From Methylococcaceae bacterium (GTDB lineage Bacteria > Pseudomonadota > Gammaproteobacteria > Methylococcales > Methylococcaceae): 39,638 nucleotides of DNA. Below the pieces are notes generated by a model that did no database searches, had not been told where the DNA came from, and worked only from the letters and a program-made list of their open reading frames with translations. Positions 8,211 through 16,500 of this stretch are shown one piece after another (position 1 is the stretch's first letter; every line of letters begins with the position of its first letter). The stretch spans positions 1-39,638 of the forward strand of contig CADDZF010000012.1 in NCBI GenBank assembly GCA_902812445.1. Direction: 5' to 3'. Made by a program: the position numbers and the translations under genes.

Positions 8211-9491
8211 TTGAGACGCCGTCTCACCCGCGATGCGGTTGGCGCATTTGGCCTTAGGGTTTGCGGGTTGGGGCTCAATTTCCTTTTGAGTCTTTTGCTG
8301 GCCCGCTTGCTGGGCGCCGGAGAGTACGGATCTTATGCATTCGCGGTCTCGCTGGCTGGTTTGGTCGGTGTGCCGGCGCTGATGGGTATGGATAAGCTAC
8401 TGATGCGTCAATCGGCCATTTATGTTGCCCAGGCCGAATGGGGATTGCTGCGCGGCTTGTTGCGCCGCGCGAATCAAGCGGCGCTCGTCTTGGCGCTCGG
8501 ACTCGGGCTCGTCGCCGGCGGGGTGGTCTGGTGGACGCCGCACATGATCGGCATCACGCCGCCGCAGACCGTGTGGCTGGCGCTGGGCCTTCTTCCCGCA
8601 TTGAGCCTGACGCGGCTGCGGCAGGCGGTCTTGCGCGGACTGCACCAAGCCGCGCGAGCGCAGTTGCCTGAGATGGTGACACAGCCGGCGGTTTTTGTGT
8701 TGTTGCTGCTTTGTCTGTGGCGTTTTGGCGAGCTGGCGCCGACTGCGACTTCGGCTTTGGCGCTGAATTTGCTCGCGAGCACTGGCGCGTTTATTCACGG
8801 CGCGATCCTGCTGCGCAAGGCATTTCCTCAGCCGGTCCGCGCCTCTTCTCACGCCTACAGGACCGATGATTGGCTGCGCGGTGCATTGCCCTTGATGGCC
8901 CTAGGCTGCGTTCAGGCGTTCAACGCGCAGATCGACTTACTGTTGATTGGCGTTTTGCTGTCTCCGGAGCAGACCGGGCTGTACGCGGTGGCCCTGAAGG
9001 GAGCGGCGTTGGTGGCGATCGTGGCGGAGGTGGTGAATACCGTCTTGGCTCCCGCCGTGGCCAGTCTCCATGCGAGCGGAGAGAGCGGGCGCTTGCAGCG
9101 GATGATGGCGCGCAGTACGCGCAGCGTGTTCCTGTTATCCCTGCCGGCTGGCCTAGTATTGACAGTCTTCGCGGAGCGGTTTCTGGCACTTTTCGGCGCT
9201 GAATTCGTCGGCGGCGCCACCGCGCTGGCGATCCTCAGCATCGGCCAAGTGAGCTGCATGACGATGGGATCGGCCGGTTTGCTGCTGACGATGACCGGCC
9301 ATGAACGCGATACTGCCGGCGCATTCGCGCTCGGCGCGCTATCAAATCTGGCTCTGATCCTGTTATTTGCGCCGCGCTGGGGAATCAATGGCGTCGCATT
9401 CGGCAAGGGGCTGAGTCTGGTGGCTTTGCACCTGTTTCTGACGTGGCGGGTTCGCCGGCGACTCGGATTTTATGCAACAGCGTTGAACTAA
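8211..9491 (+). CDS. polysaccharide/lipid flippase-like membrane protein (MOP superfamily, Wzx/RfbX-like)
   Basis: A strongly hydrophobic protein of about 426 residues with around 12 predicted membrane helices. The N-terminus (FGLRVCGLGLNFLLSLLLAR, then LGAGEYGSYAFAVSLA) is the standard opening of Wzx-type oligosaccharide flippases. So is the mid-protein LLLIGVLLSPEQTGLYAVA, with the conserved LG-x-YA/GLYAVA turns. Such proteins move lipid-linked sugars or lipids across the cytoplasmic membrane. I propose TTG 8211 as start because AGGGGGG lies just before it. An in-frame TTG at 8178 would add 11 residues. It is co-directional with the carbamoyltransferase/HDO pair but separated by about 300 bases, so it may have its own promoter. 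The cargo cannot be deduced. It could export the product of this block or act in exopolysaccharide synthesis. Confidence 0.78.
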   Translation: MRRRLTRDAVGAFGLRVCGLGLNFLLSLLLARLLGAGEYGSYAFAVSLAGLVGVPALMGMDKLLMRQSAIYVAQAEWGLLRGLLRRANQAALVLALGLGLVAGGVVWWTPHMIGITPPQTVWLALGLLPALSLTRLRQAVLRGLHQAARAQLPEMVTQPAVFVLLLLCLWRFGELAPTATSALALNLLASTGAFIHGAILLRKAFPQPVRASSHAYRTDDWLRGALPLMALGCVQAFNAQIDLLLIGVLLSPEQTGLYAVALKGAALVAIVAEVVNTVLAPAVASLHASGESGRLQRMMARSTRSVFLLSLPAGLVLTVFAERFLALFGAEFVGGATALAILSIGQVSCMTMGSAGLLLTMTGHERDTAGAFALGALSNLALILLFAPRWGINGVAFGKGLSLVALHLFLTWRVRRRLGFYATALN

Positions 9492-9616
9492 CGCGTTTTC
9501 ACCCCTGTCGCTTTGATTTTTTGACGATTGATCGCAGTTTTTCGGTCGCCGTAATGTTGGTGAAAAACCACAAGACGACAGGATTTGCGAATTCCATACA
9601 CGGCCTTATAGGTAAA

Positions 9617-9647
9617 TTAGATTGCAAAATAGGGTTTATGTTATAGT
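9617..9647 (+). promoter_or_regulatory. possible sigma-70-type promoter of hpnM
   Basis: The region before hpnM is clearly more AT-rich than its neighbours. TATAGT at 9642-9647 is a fair -10 box. TTAGAT at 9617-9622 (19-base spacer) or TTGCAA at 9622-9627 (14-base spacer) are the only -35 candidates, and neither spacer is ideal. This is a visual call only. Confidence 0.3.
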
Positions 9648-9675
9648 AACTTAAACTATAAGACTTGGAGCGGAC

Positions 9676-10290
9676 ATGTTTCGACAGCTTATTTTATGGC
9701 TATTCATCGCCTGTTTCTCGCAGATTATCGTGGCTAAACCGCAACAACTCGGCGCCACCCCACGAGAGGCCGTGGATACATTGAACGGCACCTTGATCGA
9801 CGTCATGAAAAACGCGAAGCAGCTCGGCTATCAAGGGCGCTTCAAGAAACTGGAACCGATTGTAAAGAAAACCCATGACTTCGAATCCGTCGCTCAAATC
9901 GCTATCGGGAACCATTGGAAAACCTTGACCTCGCAGCAGCAGCAGGCTTTTGTCGATAAATTAACCGAGCACAGCATCGCCACCTATGCCGCCCAATTTA
10001 ACGAATATGGTGGGGAAAGCTTTAAATATGATTCCGAACAAAGGCTCAAACCGGATCGCGTTTTGCTACGTTATTTTTTGAATAGCCCGAAAGACAAGCC
10101 GGTCAAGTTTGACTACATTTTGACCGAAGAGAATGGCCGGTGGCGGATCGTCAATATAATTGTCGATGGAATAAGCGATCTTGCCCTGAGAAAAGCTCAA
10201 TATACCAGCATCATTACCCGAGAAGGATTTGACAGTCTACTGAACAAGTTATCGGAAAAAATCGCCGATTATGCCAACAGCAAATCCTGA
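9676..10290 (+). CDS. hpnM: hopanoid-associated periplasmic lipid-binding protein HpnM (MlaC/Ttg2D family)
   Basis: A 204-residue protein of the MlaC/Ttg2D fold, whose members carry lipids across the periplasm. An uncleaved N-terminus MFRQLILWLFIACFSQIIVA is a signal peptide, probably cut after VAKP or nearby. The family pattern follows: a FE.VAQIAIGNHWKTLT segment, QQQAFVDKLTEHSIATYA, a beta region with VLLRYFL and KFDYILTEENGRWRIVNIIV, and a C-terminal YTSIITREGFDSLLNKL helix. In hopanoid loci this protein is named HpnM and is thought to pair with the RND protein HpnN, also encoded here on the opposite strand. It is convergent with copD, with only 40 bases between stops and no obvious terminator. 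It could simply be the general MlaC, but mlaABDEF are absent from view, and the hopanoid context favours HpnM. Confidence 0.85.
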   Translation: MFRQLILWLFIACFSQIIVAKPQQLGATPREAVDTLNGTLIDVMKNAKQLGYQGRFKKLEPIVKKTHDFESVAQIAIGNHWKTLTSQQQQAFVDKLTEHSIATYAAQFNEYGGESFKYDSEQRLKPDRVLLRYFLNSPKDKPVKFDYILTEENGRWRIVNIIVDGISDLALRKAQYTSIITREGFDSLLNKLSEKIADYANSKS

Positions 10291-10330
10291 AATCCGGAAA
10301 GGAAGGTGGAAGGTCCGCTTGGCTTCGAAT

Positions 10331-11962
10331 TTAAACCAGCGGTTCTCGGTAAAACATTAGAAAGCTGCCGATCAGAAACAGCGAAGCGACCGATATCAAT
10401 CCGGCAATTTTTGCTCCGGGCGATGGAAGTCTGAGCTCCAGCCAGCGGCTGCATGCCAGAATCACCGCGAGCAATCCCATGCCTATGTGAGTCGATTGAA
10501 TCAGATATTCGGTCTTTAACTGAAATTCGGCATGCGCGTGGGTCAGCAACAGTATTCCTCCAAAGGCGCTCAAGAAGGGAAACATATAGGGCAAACGAGG
10601 GTTATGCTCTGAATCGGTCCGGGCCTTGATCTCGAATACGCCGAGCACGAATACCAGCAGCGTAGCGATCCTGTGCTGGAACACCTCGCCATTTTTGAAC
10701 GTACTCTCCCAGAAACCAAGCGGACCGAGTGGCCAAGCCTCTGCATCGCTTCTGAAAAACAGAAAAATCCCCAGGATGATGAAGCCGAGCGGCCAGTATT
10801 GTGCCCATCTGAAGTGTTTAACATAGGAAAACATGGCGACTACAGCCATGGTGGTCAAAAAAATGCCCGCCATATTGTGGTTGTAGTCGGACCAGTCGGT
10901 AGCGGCTCGGGAGGGAATCTTGCCGACTACTGCAACGCGTCCCGGCTCACCGGCCAAGAGCTGTTCATGTGTTGGTGAAATGATCCGAGGAGTCTTCGGA
11001 CTGAACATGCCCGCAACCTCGGAAATGCGTACGGTCAAGTTTGGAATATCGACCGCGGGCGGCTGCGACGACAGTGTGGCGGCGATAAATAGTATGCTAA
11101 CGAGGATGAAGGATTCGCCCGCGATGTAATGCGGGACTTTGATGATGATATCCGAAGCGCCTCCTGTATTACTCCAGCGCCGCCCTGCGGTAAAGTTGAG
11201 ATAAGCGAAATAAAGCGCAATCAGCAACAGCACAATTTTAGTGGAGACGAGGCTACCATACCCCGTGCCGAAGAGTCCTTCCCAAGTGCCAACGTAAAAC
11301 CAAGCGAGCGGTACGCCGGTCGCCAGTAGCAGCATGACCGAGGTAATGCCGAGGCGCCAGAAGCGCGCGATCATCACCGGCCATAGCGCTTTCGCGGTTG
11401 GATCACGATTACTGAGCCGCCACAATGAGAGCAGCTGCGCGACGCCGCCGAACCAGGCAGCCGCCGCGATCTGGTGCAAAACGGTCATGATCATCAGCGG
11501 CGTGCGATGCTCGAAACGGCCTACGGCGTGCACCAGCCAAGCGCCGGACAAAACCAGCGGAAGCGTCAGACAGGTGATCAATATCCAATTGGACCGGCCC
11601 GAAGGCACCTTACCCAGTCGCCCGCTCACGACGCCCAGGGCTAAGGCAAGCACCACGCGCAACAGTCCTGCTCTGAACTGTAGGGTGGACAGATAAGCGG
11701 TTATCGGAAATTCGCCCAAGGTCGCCGACAGAATGACAGGTTTTAGAAACAGCTCGATCGCCTGCGTAATCGCCAGCGCGTAGGCGCCCGCGCGCAGGAG
11801 ATAAAGACAGCGCGACAAAAGGGCGTCCTCAACATTAGATCGCCATGCTTTGAGGATAAAAAGACCCCAGAGGACGCTACCAACGGCGATGCAAAAGCTG
11901 ATGAGCTGTAAACCGCTCATGAGATCGTCGGTAAAGTTAGCTACCCCCTGAATATCTTGCAT
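10331..11962 (-). CDS. copD: CopD-family copper transport membrane protein with extra C-terminal membrane module
   Basis: A polytopic membrane protein of 543 residues, with about 12 hydrophobic helices. The CopD core is in the middle: LVHAVGRFEHRTPLMIMTVL, then HQIAAAAWFGGVAQL, the usual H..AA..W.GG loop. After about residue 360 comes an additional module with several His-containing helices (HNMAG, FQHRIATLL, THAHAEF, STHIGMGL). It makes this protein longer than a plain CopD of about 300. CopD is held to carry copper across the inner membrane from periplasmic CopC. The gene starts 12 bases after copC and ends the minus-strand hopanoid operon. Transport direction is not proven for the family, but CopCD pairs are generally linked to copper uptake, and in methanotrophs to pMMO copper supply. 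Confidence 0.88.
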   Translation of the reverse strand: MQDIQGVANFTDDLMSGLQLISFCIAVGSVLWGLFILKAWRSNVEDALLSRCLYLLRAGAYALAITQAIELFLKPVILSATLGEFPITAYLSTLQFRAGLLRVVLALALGVVSGRLGKVPSGRSNWILITCLTLPLVLSGAWLVHAVGRFEHRTPLMIMTVLHQIAAAAWFGGVAQLLSLWRLSNRDPTAKALWPVMIARFWRLGITSVMLLLATGVPLAWFYVGTWEGLFGTGYGSLVSTKIVLLLIALYFAYLNFTAGRRWSNTGGASDIIIKVPHYIAGESFILVSILFIAATLSSQPPAVDIPNLTVRISEVAGMFSPKTPRIISPTHEQLLAGEPGRVAVVGKIPSRAATDWSDYNHNMAGIFLTTMAVVAMFSYVKHFRWAQYWPLGFIILGIFLFFRSDAEAWPLGPLGFWESTFKNGEVFQHRIATLLVFVLGVFEIKARTDSEHNPRLPYMFPFLSAFGGILLLTHAHAEFQLKTEYLIQSTHIGMGLLAVILACSRWLELRLPSPGAKIAGLISVASLFLIGSFLMFYREPLV

Positions 11963-11974
11963 CGTTCTCTACCG

Positions 11975-12361
11975 TTACTCTGCAACGTGGAAATACACGA
12001 TGTCTTCGGTCAAGTGTCCGTCGGCCGCGAATACTTTGTATTTCAGGGCATAATCACCGACCGTTAACGGCGGAAGAGCAACCAGCACCTCGCCGGGTTT
12101 TTTGCCGTTATGTATCTTCACCGGCTGGTGAATGTCGCCCTTGCTGATCAGAAAGACCTTCGACAGCGCCAGCTCTATGTGAGTATTGAAATAAAGAGCC
12201 ACGGTGGCTGTGGTAGCCGGCTTTATCGGATTGGTTTCGAGCGAGGATGCGGTAATGACCGCGTGTGCCGATAGGTTTGACAATGGCGCCAGTGCAATCA
12301 GTAGGGCTGCCGTGACGCCGCATCGATGCCGCCAAAGAGAACCCGCTATTGGATTGAACAC
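11975..12361 (-). CDS. copC: CopC-family periplasmic copper-binding protein
   Basis: A small exported beta-barrel copper chaperone, 128 residues before processing. The frame is open far upstream into hpnO. I take GTG 12361 as start because it gives a clean signal peptide (RHR, then a hydrophobic VTAALLIALAPL stretch) ending in LSAHA. In known CopC proteins the mature chain begins with a His that ligates Cu(II). Here HAVITASS supplies that His, and FAADGHL near the C-terminus supplies the partner Asp and His, so the Cu(II) site is intact. The Met-rich Cu(I) site seen in some CopC proteins is absent. It starts 20 bases after hpnO and is followed 12 bases later by copD, so it is almost surely co-transcribed with the hopanoid genes. 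GTG starts with weak Shine-Dalgarno suggest modest translation. Confidence 0.9.
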   Translation of the reverse strand: MFNPIAGSLWRHRCGVTAALLIALAPLSNLSAHAVITASSLETNPIKPATTATVALYFNTHIELALSKVFLISKGDIHQPVKIHNGKKPGEVLVALPPLTVGDYALKYKVFAADGHLTEDIVYFHVAE

Positions 12362-12381
12362 GTCTCTCGTATTGCCGTTAG

Positions 12382-13770
12382 TCAGCCGGCTTTGGTTTTG
12401 AGCGCATGGCCAGTCAGCGTCTTCCCAAGTTCCCAGACGGCGCCCGGCACTTTGTGACAATCTGCGATCACACCTGCAAGAGCGGACACGATCCACGTCC
12501 TGTCTTTTTCCGAAACGACGAGCGGCGGTAAAAACTTGACCACGTTCATGCCGTGGCCCGCAACCTGACTCAGTATCCTGTGATTCTTGAAAAGTGGAAT
12601 GGTAATCATCTGACTGAACAGGCCTTTGTTCGCCGTTTCCAGCAAATTCCAGGCAGCCTTGAGCGAGAAACTTCTGGGCGCACCGAACTCCAGAGCGATC
12701 ATCAAGCCCTTGCTGCGAACCTCTTGAAAAAATTCGAACCTATCGATCAGAGCGCGCAGATCGCCGGTTATCGCATCGCCCATTCGGGCGGCGTTCTCCA
12801 CCAGGCGCTCTTCCTCGATTACCTTCAGCGTCGCCAAGCCGGCGGCCATGGCCATATTGTTCTTGGAGAAGGTTGATCCGTGCACAACGGCGCGGTCCAT
12901 GCGATTGAATACCGCATTCATGATGAATTTTTTCATCGCCACGGCGCCGAGCGGGATGAAGCCGCCTGATAACGCTTTTGCCATCAAAATCATGTCGGGC
13001 TCGACTCCCCAGTGCTCGATCGCCCAGAATTTCCCGGTCCGTCCGATGCCGGTTTGGATTTCGTCGGCGACGAACAAGGTGCCATATTGCCGGCAGAGGC
13101 GAGCCGCTTGTGGCAAGTACTCATCCGTGGGTAGATTGACTCCCTTGCCCTGGATCGGCTCAACGATGAAAGCGGCTACATCCTTGTTGCGCAAGGCGTT
13201 CTCCAGCGAGCGCAGATCATTGAAAGGCACGGGCAGGCACTGTGGCAACAGAGGACCGAAGCCGTCGCGGAAGACCTTTTCGCCATTCAGTGAAAGAGCA
13301 CCTAGGGTCAGCCCATGAAAGCCATGCTCGCAGAAGACGATTTTTTCCCGTTGGGTGGTGTAACGACTGAACTTGATTGCCGCTTCGACCGCTTCCGCGC
13401 CGGAGTTGCAAAAAAACAGCTTGCCGAGCTCGCCTGGCGTGGTCTTGAGGATTTGTTCCGCCAATAAACCGCTGAGCAAAGAGACGTCCATCTGGACTAA
13501 GTCGGGCAGTTCGCTCTGCAATACGTCCATCAAGGCGCGGACCACGGTCGGATGATTGCGGCCAATGGCGAAAACGCCGAAGCCGCTGAGCAGATCCAGG
13601 TATTCATTGCCTTTCTCATCGTACAGATAGGGACCACGTGCCCTGGCATACACCCGGTCATAGCCGATAGCCTTGAGCACTCTGACCATCTGGGTATTCA
13701 GGTAGTTTTCATGCAGCGCGAATTTTTCTCCGTGGTGCTCTTCGAGTAGATCCGTGATGTAACTGGACAT
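12382..13770 (-). CDS. hpnO: HpnO, class III PLP aminotransferase for 35-aminohopanoids
   Basis: A 462-residue fold-type I aminotransferase of the acetylornithine/ornithine (class III) group. Visible are NSGAEAVEAAIKFSRY (phosphate-binding region), CEHGFHGLTLGALS, VADEIQTGIGRTG (PLP-stacking Asp) and MAKALSGGFIPLGA with the Schiff-base Lys. The N-terminus (MSSYITDLLEEHHGEKF) and the final segment differ from ArgD. Together with the flanking hpnN, hpnG and shc they identify HpnO, which aminates the C-35 end of the hopanoid side chain to give aminobacteriohopanetriol. Aminobacteriohopanepolyols are hallmark lipids of methanotrophs. ATG 13770 is chosen because GAGG precedes it by nine bases; the open frame to 13785 uses a TTG. 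It lies 41 bases after hpnN and 20 before copC. Confidence 0.92.
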   Translation of the reverse strand: MSSYITDLLEEHHGEKFALHENYLNTQMVRVLKAIGYDRVYARARGPYLYDEKGNEYLDLLSGFGVFAIGRNHPTVVRALMDVLQSELPDLVQMDVSLLSGLLAEQILKTTPGELGKLFFCNSGAEAVEAAIKFSRYTTQREKIVFCEHGFHGLTLGALSLNGEKVFRDGFGPLLPQCLPVPFNDLRSLENALRNKDVAAFIVEPIQGKGVNLPTDEYLPQAARLCRQYGTLFVADEIQTGIGRTGKFWAIEHWGVEPDMILMAKALSGGFIPLGAVAMKKFIMNAVFNRMDRAVVHGSTFSKNNMAMAAGLATLKVIEEERLVENAARMGDAITGDLRALIDRFEFFQEVRSKGLMIALEFGAPRSFSLKAAWNLLETANKGLFSQMITIPLFKNHRILSQVAGHGMNVVKFLPPLVVSEKDRTWIVSALAGVIADCHKVPGAVWELGKTLTGHALKTKAG

Positions 13771-13811
13771 GGTAAAAAACCTCAAACGCTAAAGTGGCAA
13801 CGATTGGGCGC

Positions 13812-16487
13812 TCATGCGCGCAGCTGCGCCGATCGTTTGCCCCATTCGCTGAATGCGGGCAATATGACCAACGCGCACAAAAGCGTCAGCAGCAGACCGA
13901 TCGCCAGCAACTCGCCCATAGTCGCCATCCCGACATGAGAAGTAAAGGCAAGACTCATGAAACTGAAGATGGTGGTCAAGGTGCCGTAAAATACGCCTTT
14001 CGCTTCGCTGGCGCTGAACAGCGACTGATCGTCGGCATTCAAGTAGTGCAAGCGGTGAGCCATATGGATACCGCTATCAACGCCGAGGCCAAACAAGAGC
14101 GGCAAGGCGATGATATTGGCGAAATTGAAAGGTATGTCAAGGATCACTGTCGCAGCGGCCGTGAATAGCGACGAAAGCAAGAGAGGCAATAGGACGAGCA
14201 GGGTATCGCGGATGTTTCGCAAAATAATGAGCAAAAGGATGGTAATGGCTATCAAGGCGGTGCCGAAGGCTTGCTGAAACGCTTTGATGACTTCCTGCAT
14301 CGATTCCAGATAGGTGACCGGCAAATCGGTCACGTCCGGGTCTACGCGCTGTGCTTCATGGATAAATTCTCGCAGATTGGCGAGGTCGTTTAAGTCTTTC
14401 TTGGGAAAAATCTGGATGCGGTATATGCCGTACTTGCTGAGCCAGCGTTCCGATAAACTTTGTGGCAGATCCTTAAGGCCAACGGGATGAGCCTGCAGAC
14501 TGGATTGCAGGTCCTTGATCATTTTCGGCAGCGCGCTGAGCAGGCTGAACTCAAGCTTCTCGAGCAGGTCGCGTCGCGTCATGTCGTCCGCGGCCTTGAT
14601 GGTGGCGAGGAATTGATCAAGCTGATCGCGAAGCGCGGTCAAGGTTTCGGTTTGTGCATCGGTTGTTTTTTTGCTGAGGCTGTCATTTACGGCTTGGGTA
14701 AACTTTTCGATGGTCTCGACGCTCGCTTTACCCATCTGCGGCGGCGGGAACCGATCCAGTTGAGGACCTAGAATCAAGGCGAGATCCTCGATAATGGCCA
14801 GCTTTTCTTCCTGGTGATCCGGGATAAAATCGAAAATGGTCGTGACTTTATCGACGCTTTCGAGTTGCTCGAAGCGCGCCTTTTTGGCGAAGGTTTCGGT
14901 TTCGCTGCCAGCTAACGAAGCCAGCGTCATCGGCGAGGTGTCTTTGGATGATAACAAGGATTTGAACGTCTTCACCGCGTCACTGTTGGGATCGCGCAAA
15001 TTGATCGGATTGAAGTCGATTTTTATCTGAAATAAAAGGCCGAACGAAAGCAGGGCCAACACTAAAGTTACGCCGCGAATGAGCGGCGCGTACCGCAAAG
15101 GCCAGTTCTGCAGCACAGCGGACGTTTTCTTCGCGGACGCTTCAGTTCTCCAGGTTGAAACCGGTCTGAGCGGCATGATCTTCAGTAGGGCCGGCAATAT
15201 CGTGAAAGTAGTCACCAAGGCGATAAACATACTGGTACCGGCGATGATACCCAGTTCAGAGACGCCAGAATAGTTGGTCGGGATGAAGGCATAAAGTCCG
15301 ATCGCTGCCGTCAAAGTGCAGAGAAGGAGTGACGATGCCGTCGATGTCATGGTGCGTACCAAGGCTTCGCGCGGTGTCATGTTGCGTTGTAATAATTCTC
15401 TGTAGCGCAAGCAGAAATGCGACGAATAAGCATCGCCCATGCCGATGAAGAGGACGGCGAAAGCGATGGAAATCAGGTTCAAATGGCCGATCGCCGCGGT
15501 GGCGAAACCCATCGAAAAGATCAATCCGACGGATAGCGTGAAAAAGGTCGCGAACATCAGCTTGATTGATCGGTAAGCGACTAGCAGGGTGGCACATACG
15601 AGGATGAGCGAGGCGATGCTGGCGATCGCCGTACTTTGACCGACCGCCTGCACCTCCTCGTGTTCGAGCACGACCTCACCGGTCATGCGCACGCGGACGT
15701 CCGGCAGGCGGTCGTCGTGAAGGCCCGCGATGAGTCCATGAATGAGCTGAATGGGTTTTTCCGCCGGCAGTACGGCGCTGAAATCCAGTATCGGCGTGGC
15801 TAGAATAAAGCGCTGGGTGGTTCCCAACTTGGTTTTGCCTTCCAACATGAGCTGCTGCCAGGATAACTGGTAAGGTTTTCCCTCCTGAACCGCTTGCACG
15901 CTGCGCTGGATTTTTTTCAATAAAGGGTCGAGATCAAGCGGCAGGTCATCGGCGGATGTTTTGAGGGCGGTTTCGAGTATTCCGAAAAGGCCGTCGAGGC
16001 TGTTGTCCTCAGCCAGTCTACCGATAAAAGGCTGAGCGCTGGCGAGTTGTGCCGAGAGATTTTCCAGCTCATCAAGATCGAGAAACAGCAGACCGTTTTG
16101 AGTGAAGAATGCTTCTTCACCCGGAATATAGACGGCCTTGATAAATTGCTTGTCGGCGCGGAGTCGTTCGCCGAGTTGTGCGACCGCCTGTGCAGTTCTT
16201 TCCGGCGTATCGCCTTCGACCACCAGCAGAATGTCATTAACGTCCTGCGGAAAGGCGCGCTCCAGGCGTAGCCGTTTCTGCTGGAACGGTACCTCGGTCG
16301 ATATCATATCCGCGGTATTGGTATTGATGCTGAGATTGTCCAGCGAATACTTTAACGTCAGGCCACAGGCGACGAGCACGAATAACAGCAGCCACCAGGG
16401 CCGACTCAGGATTTTCTGGTTCCACCCAATCATGAACCGTATCAGTACGTTATTGGCTTTCTTGTTGAGCGTTAACGGTTGTGACAT
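13812..16487 (-). CDS. hpnN: HpnN, hopanoid-associated RND-superfamily transporter
   Basis: About 891 residues, the usual size of HpnN/MMPL-like RND proteins. One membrane helix near the N-terminus (WWLLLFVLVACGLTLKY) is followed by a large periplasmic region. Five or six helices follow, from about SIASLILVCATLLVAY through LNLISIAFAVLFIGMGDAYS, which holds the family's GxGxD-like motif. A second periplasmic region and a second helix bundle with LLFGLGVDSGIHMAHRL complete the duplicated RND architecture. In Rhodopseudomonas and Burkholderia, HpnN moves hopanoids to the outer membrane. I start at ATG 16487, 13 bases after the hpnG stop. An ATG at 16532 would overlap hpnG, and neither has a strong Shine-Dalgarno. 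Confidence 0.9.
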   Translation of the reverse strand: MSQPLTLNKKANNVLIRFMIGWNQKILSRPWWLLLFVLVACGLTLKYSLDNLSINTNTADMISTEVPFQQKRLRLERAFPQDVNDILLVVEGDTPERTAQAVAQLGERLRADKQFIKAVYIPGEEAFFTQNGLLFLDLDELENLSAQLASAQPFIGRLAEDNSLDGLFGILETALKTSADDLPLDLDPLLKKIQRSVQAVQEGKPYQLSWQQLMLEGKTKLGTTQRFILATPILDFSAVLPAEKPIQLIHGLIAGLHDDRLPDVRVRMTGEVVLEHEEVQAVGQSTAIASIASLILVCATLLVAYRSIKLMFATFFTLSVGLIFSMGFATAAIGHLNLISIAFAVLFIGMGDAYSSHFCLRYRELLQRNMTPREALVRTMTSTASSLLLCTLTAAIGLYAFIPTNYSGVSELGIIAGTSMFIALVTTFTILPALLKIMPLRPVSTWRTEASAKKTSAVLQNWPLRYAPLIRGVTLVLALLSFGLLFQIKIDFNPINLRDPNSDAVKTFKSLLSSKDTSPMTLASLAGSETETFAKKARFEQLESVDKVTTIFDFIPDHQEEKLAIIEDLALILGPQLDRFPPPQMGKASVETIEKFTQAVNDSLSKKTTDAQTETLTALRDQLDQFLATIKAADDMTRRDLLEKLEFSLLSALPKMIKDLQSSLQAHPVGLKDLPQSLSERWLSKYGIYRIQIFPKKDLNDLANLREFIHEAQRVDPDVTDLPVTYLESMQEVIKAFQQAFGTALIAITILLLIILRNIRDTLLVLLPLLLSSLFTAAATVILDIPFNFANIIALPLLFGLGVDSGIHMAHRLHYLNADDQSLFSASEAKGVFYGTLTTIFSFMSLAFTSHVGMATMGELLAIGLLLTLLCALVILPAFSEWGKRSAQLRA

Positions 16488-16500
16488 CGCTGTTTCTTGG

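Noticed and set aside
12362-12496. Upstream extension of copC into hpnO
   Set aside because: It gives a basic, Cys/Arg-rich lead without a signal peptide; starting at GTG 12361 gives a proper signal sequence and avoids a long overlap.
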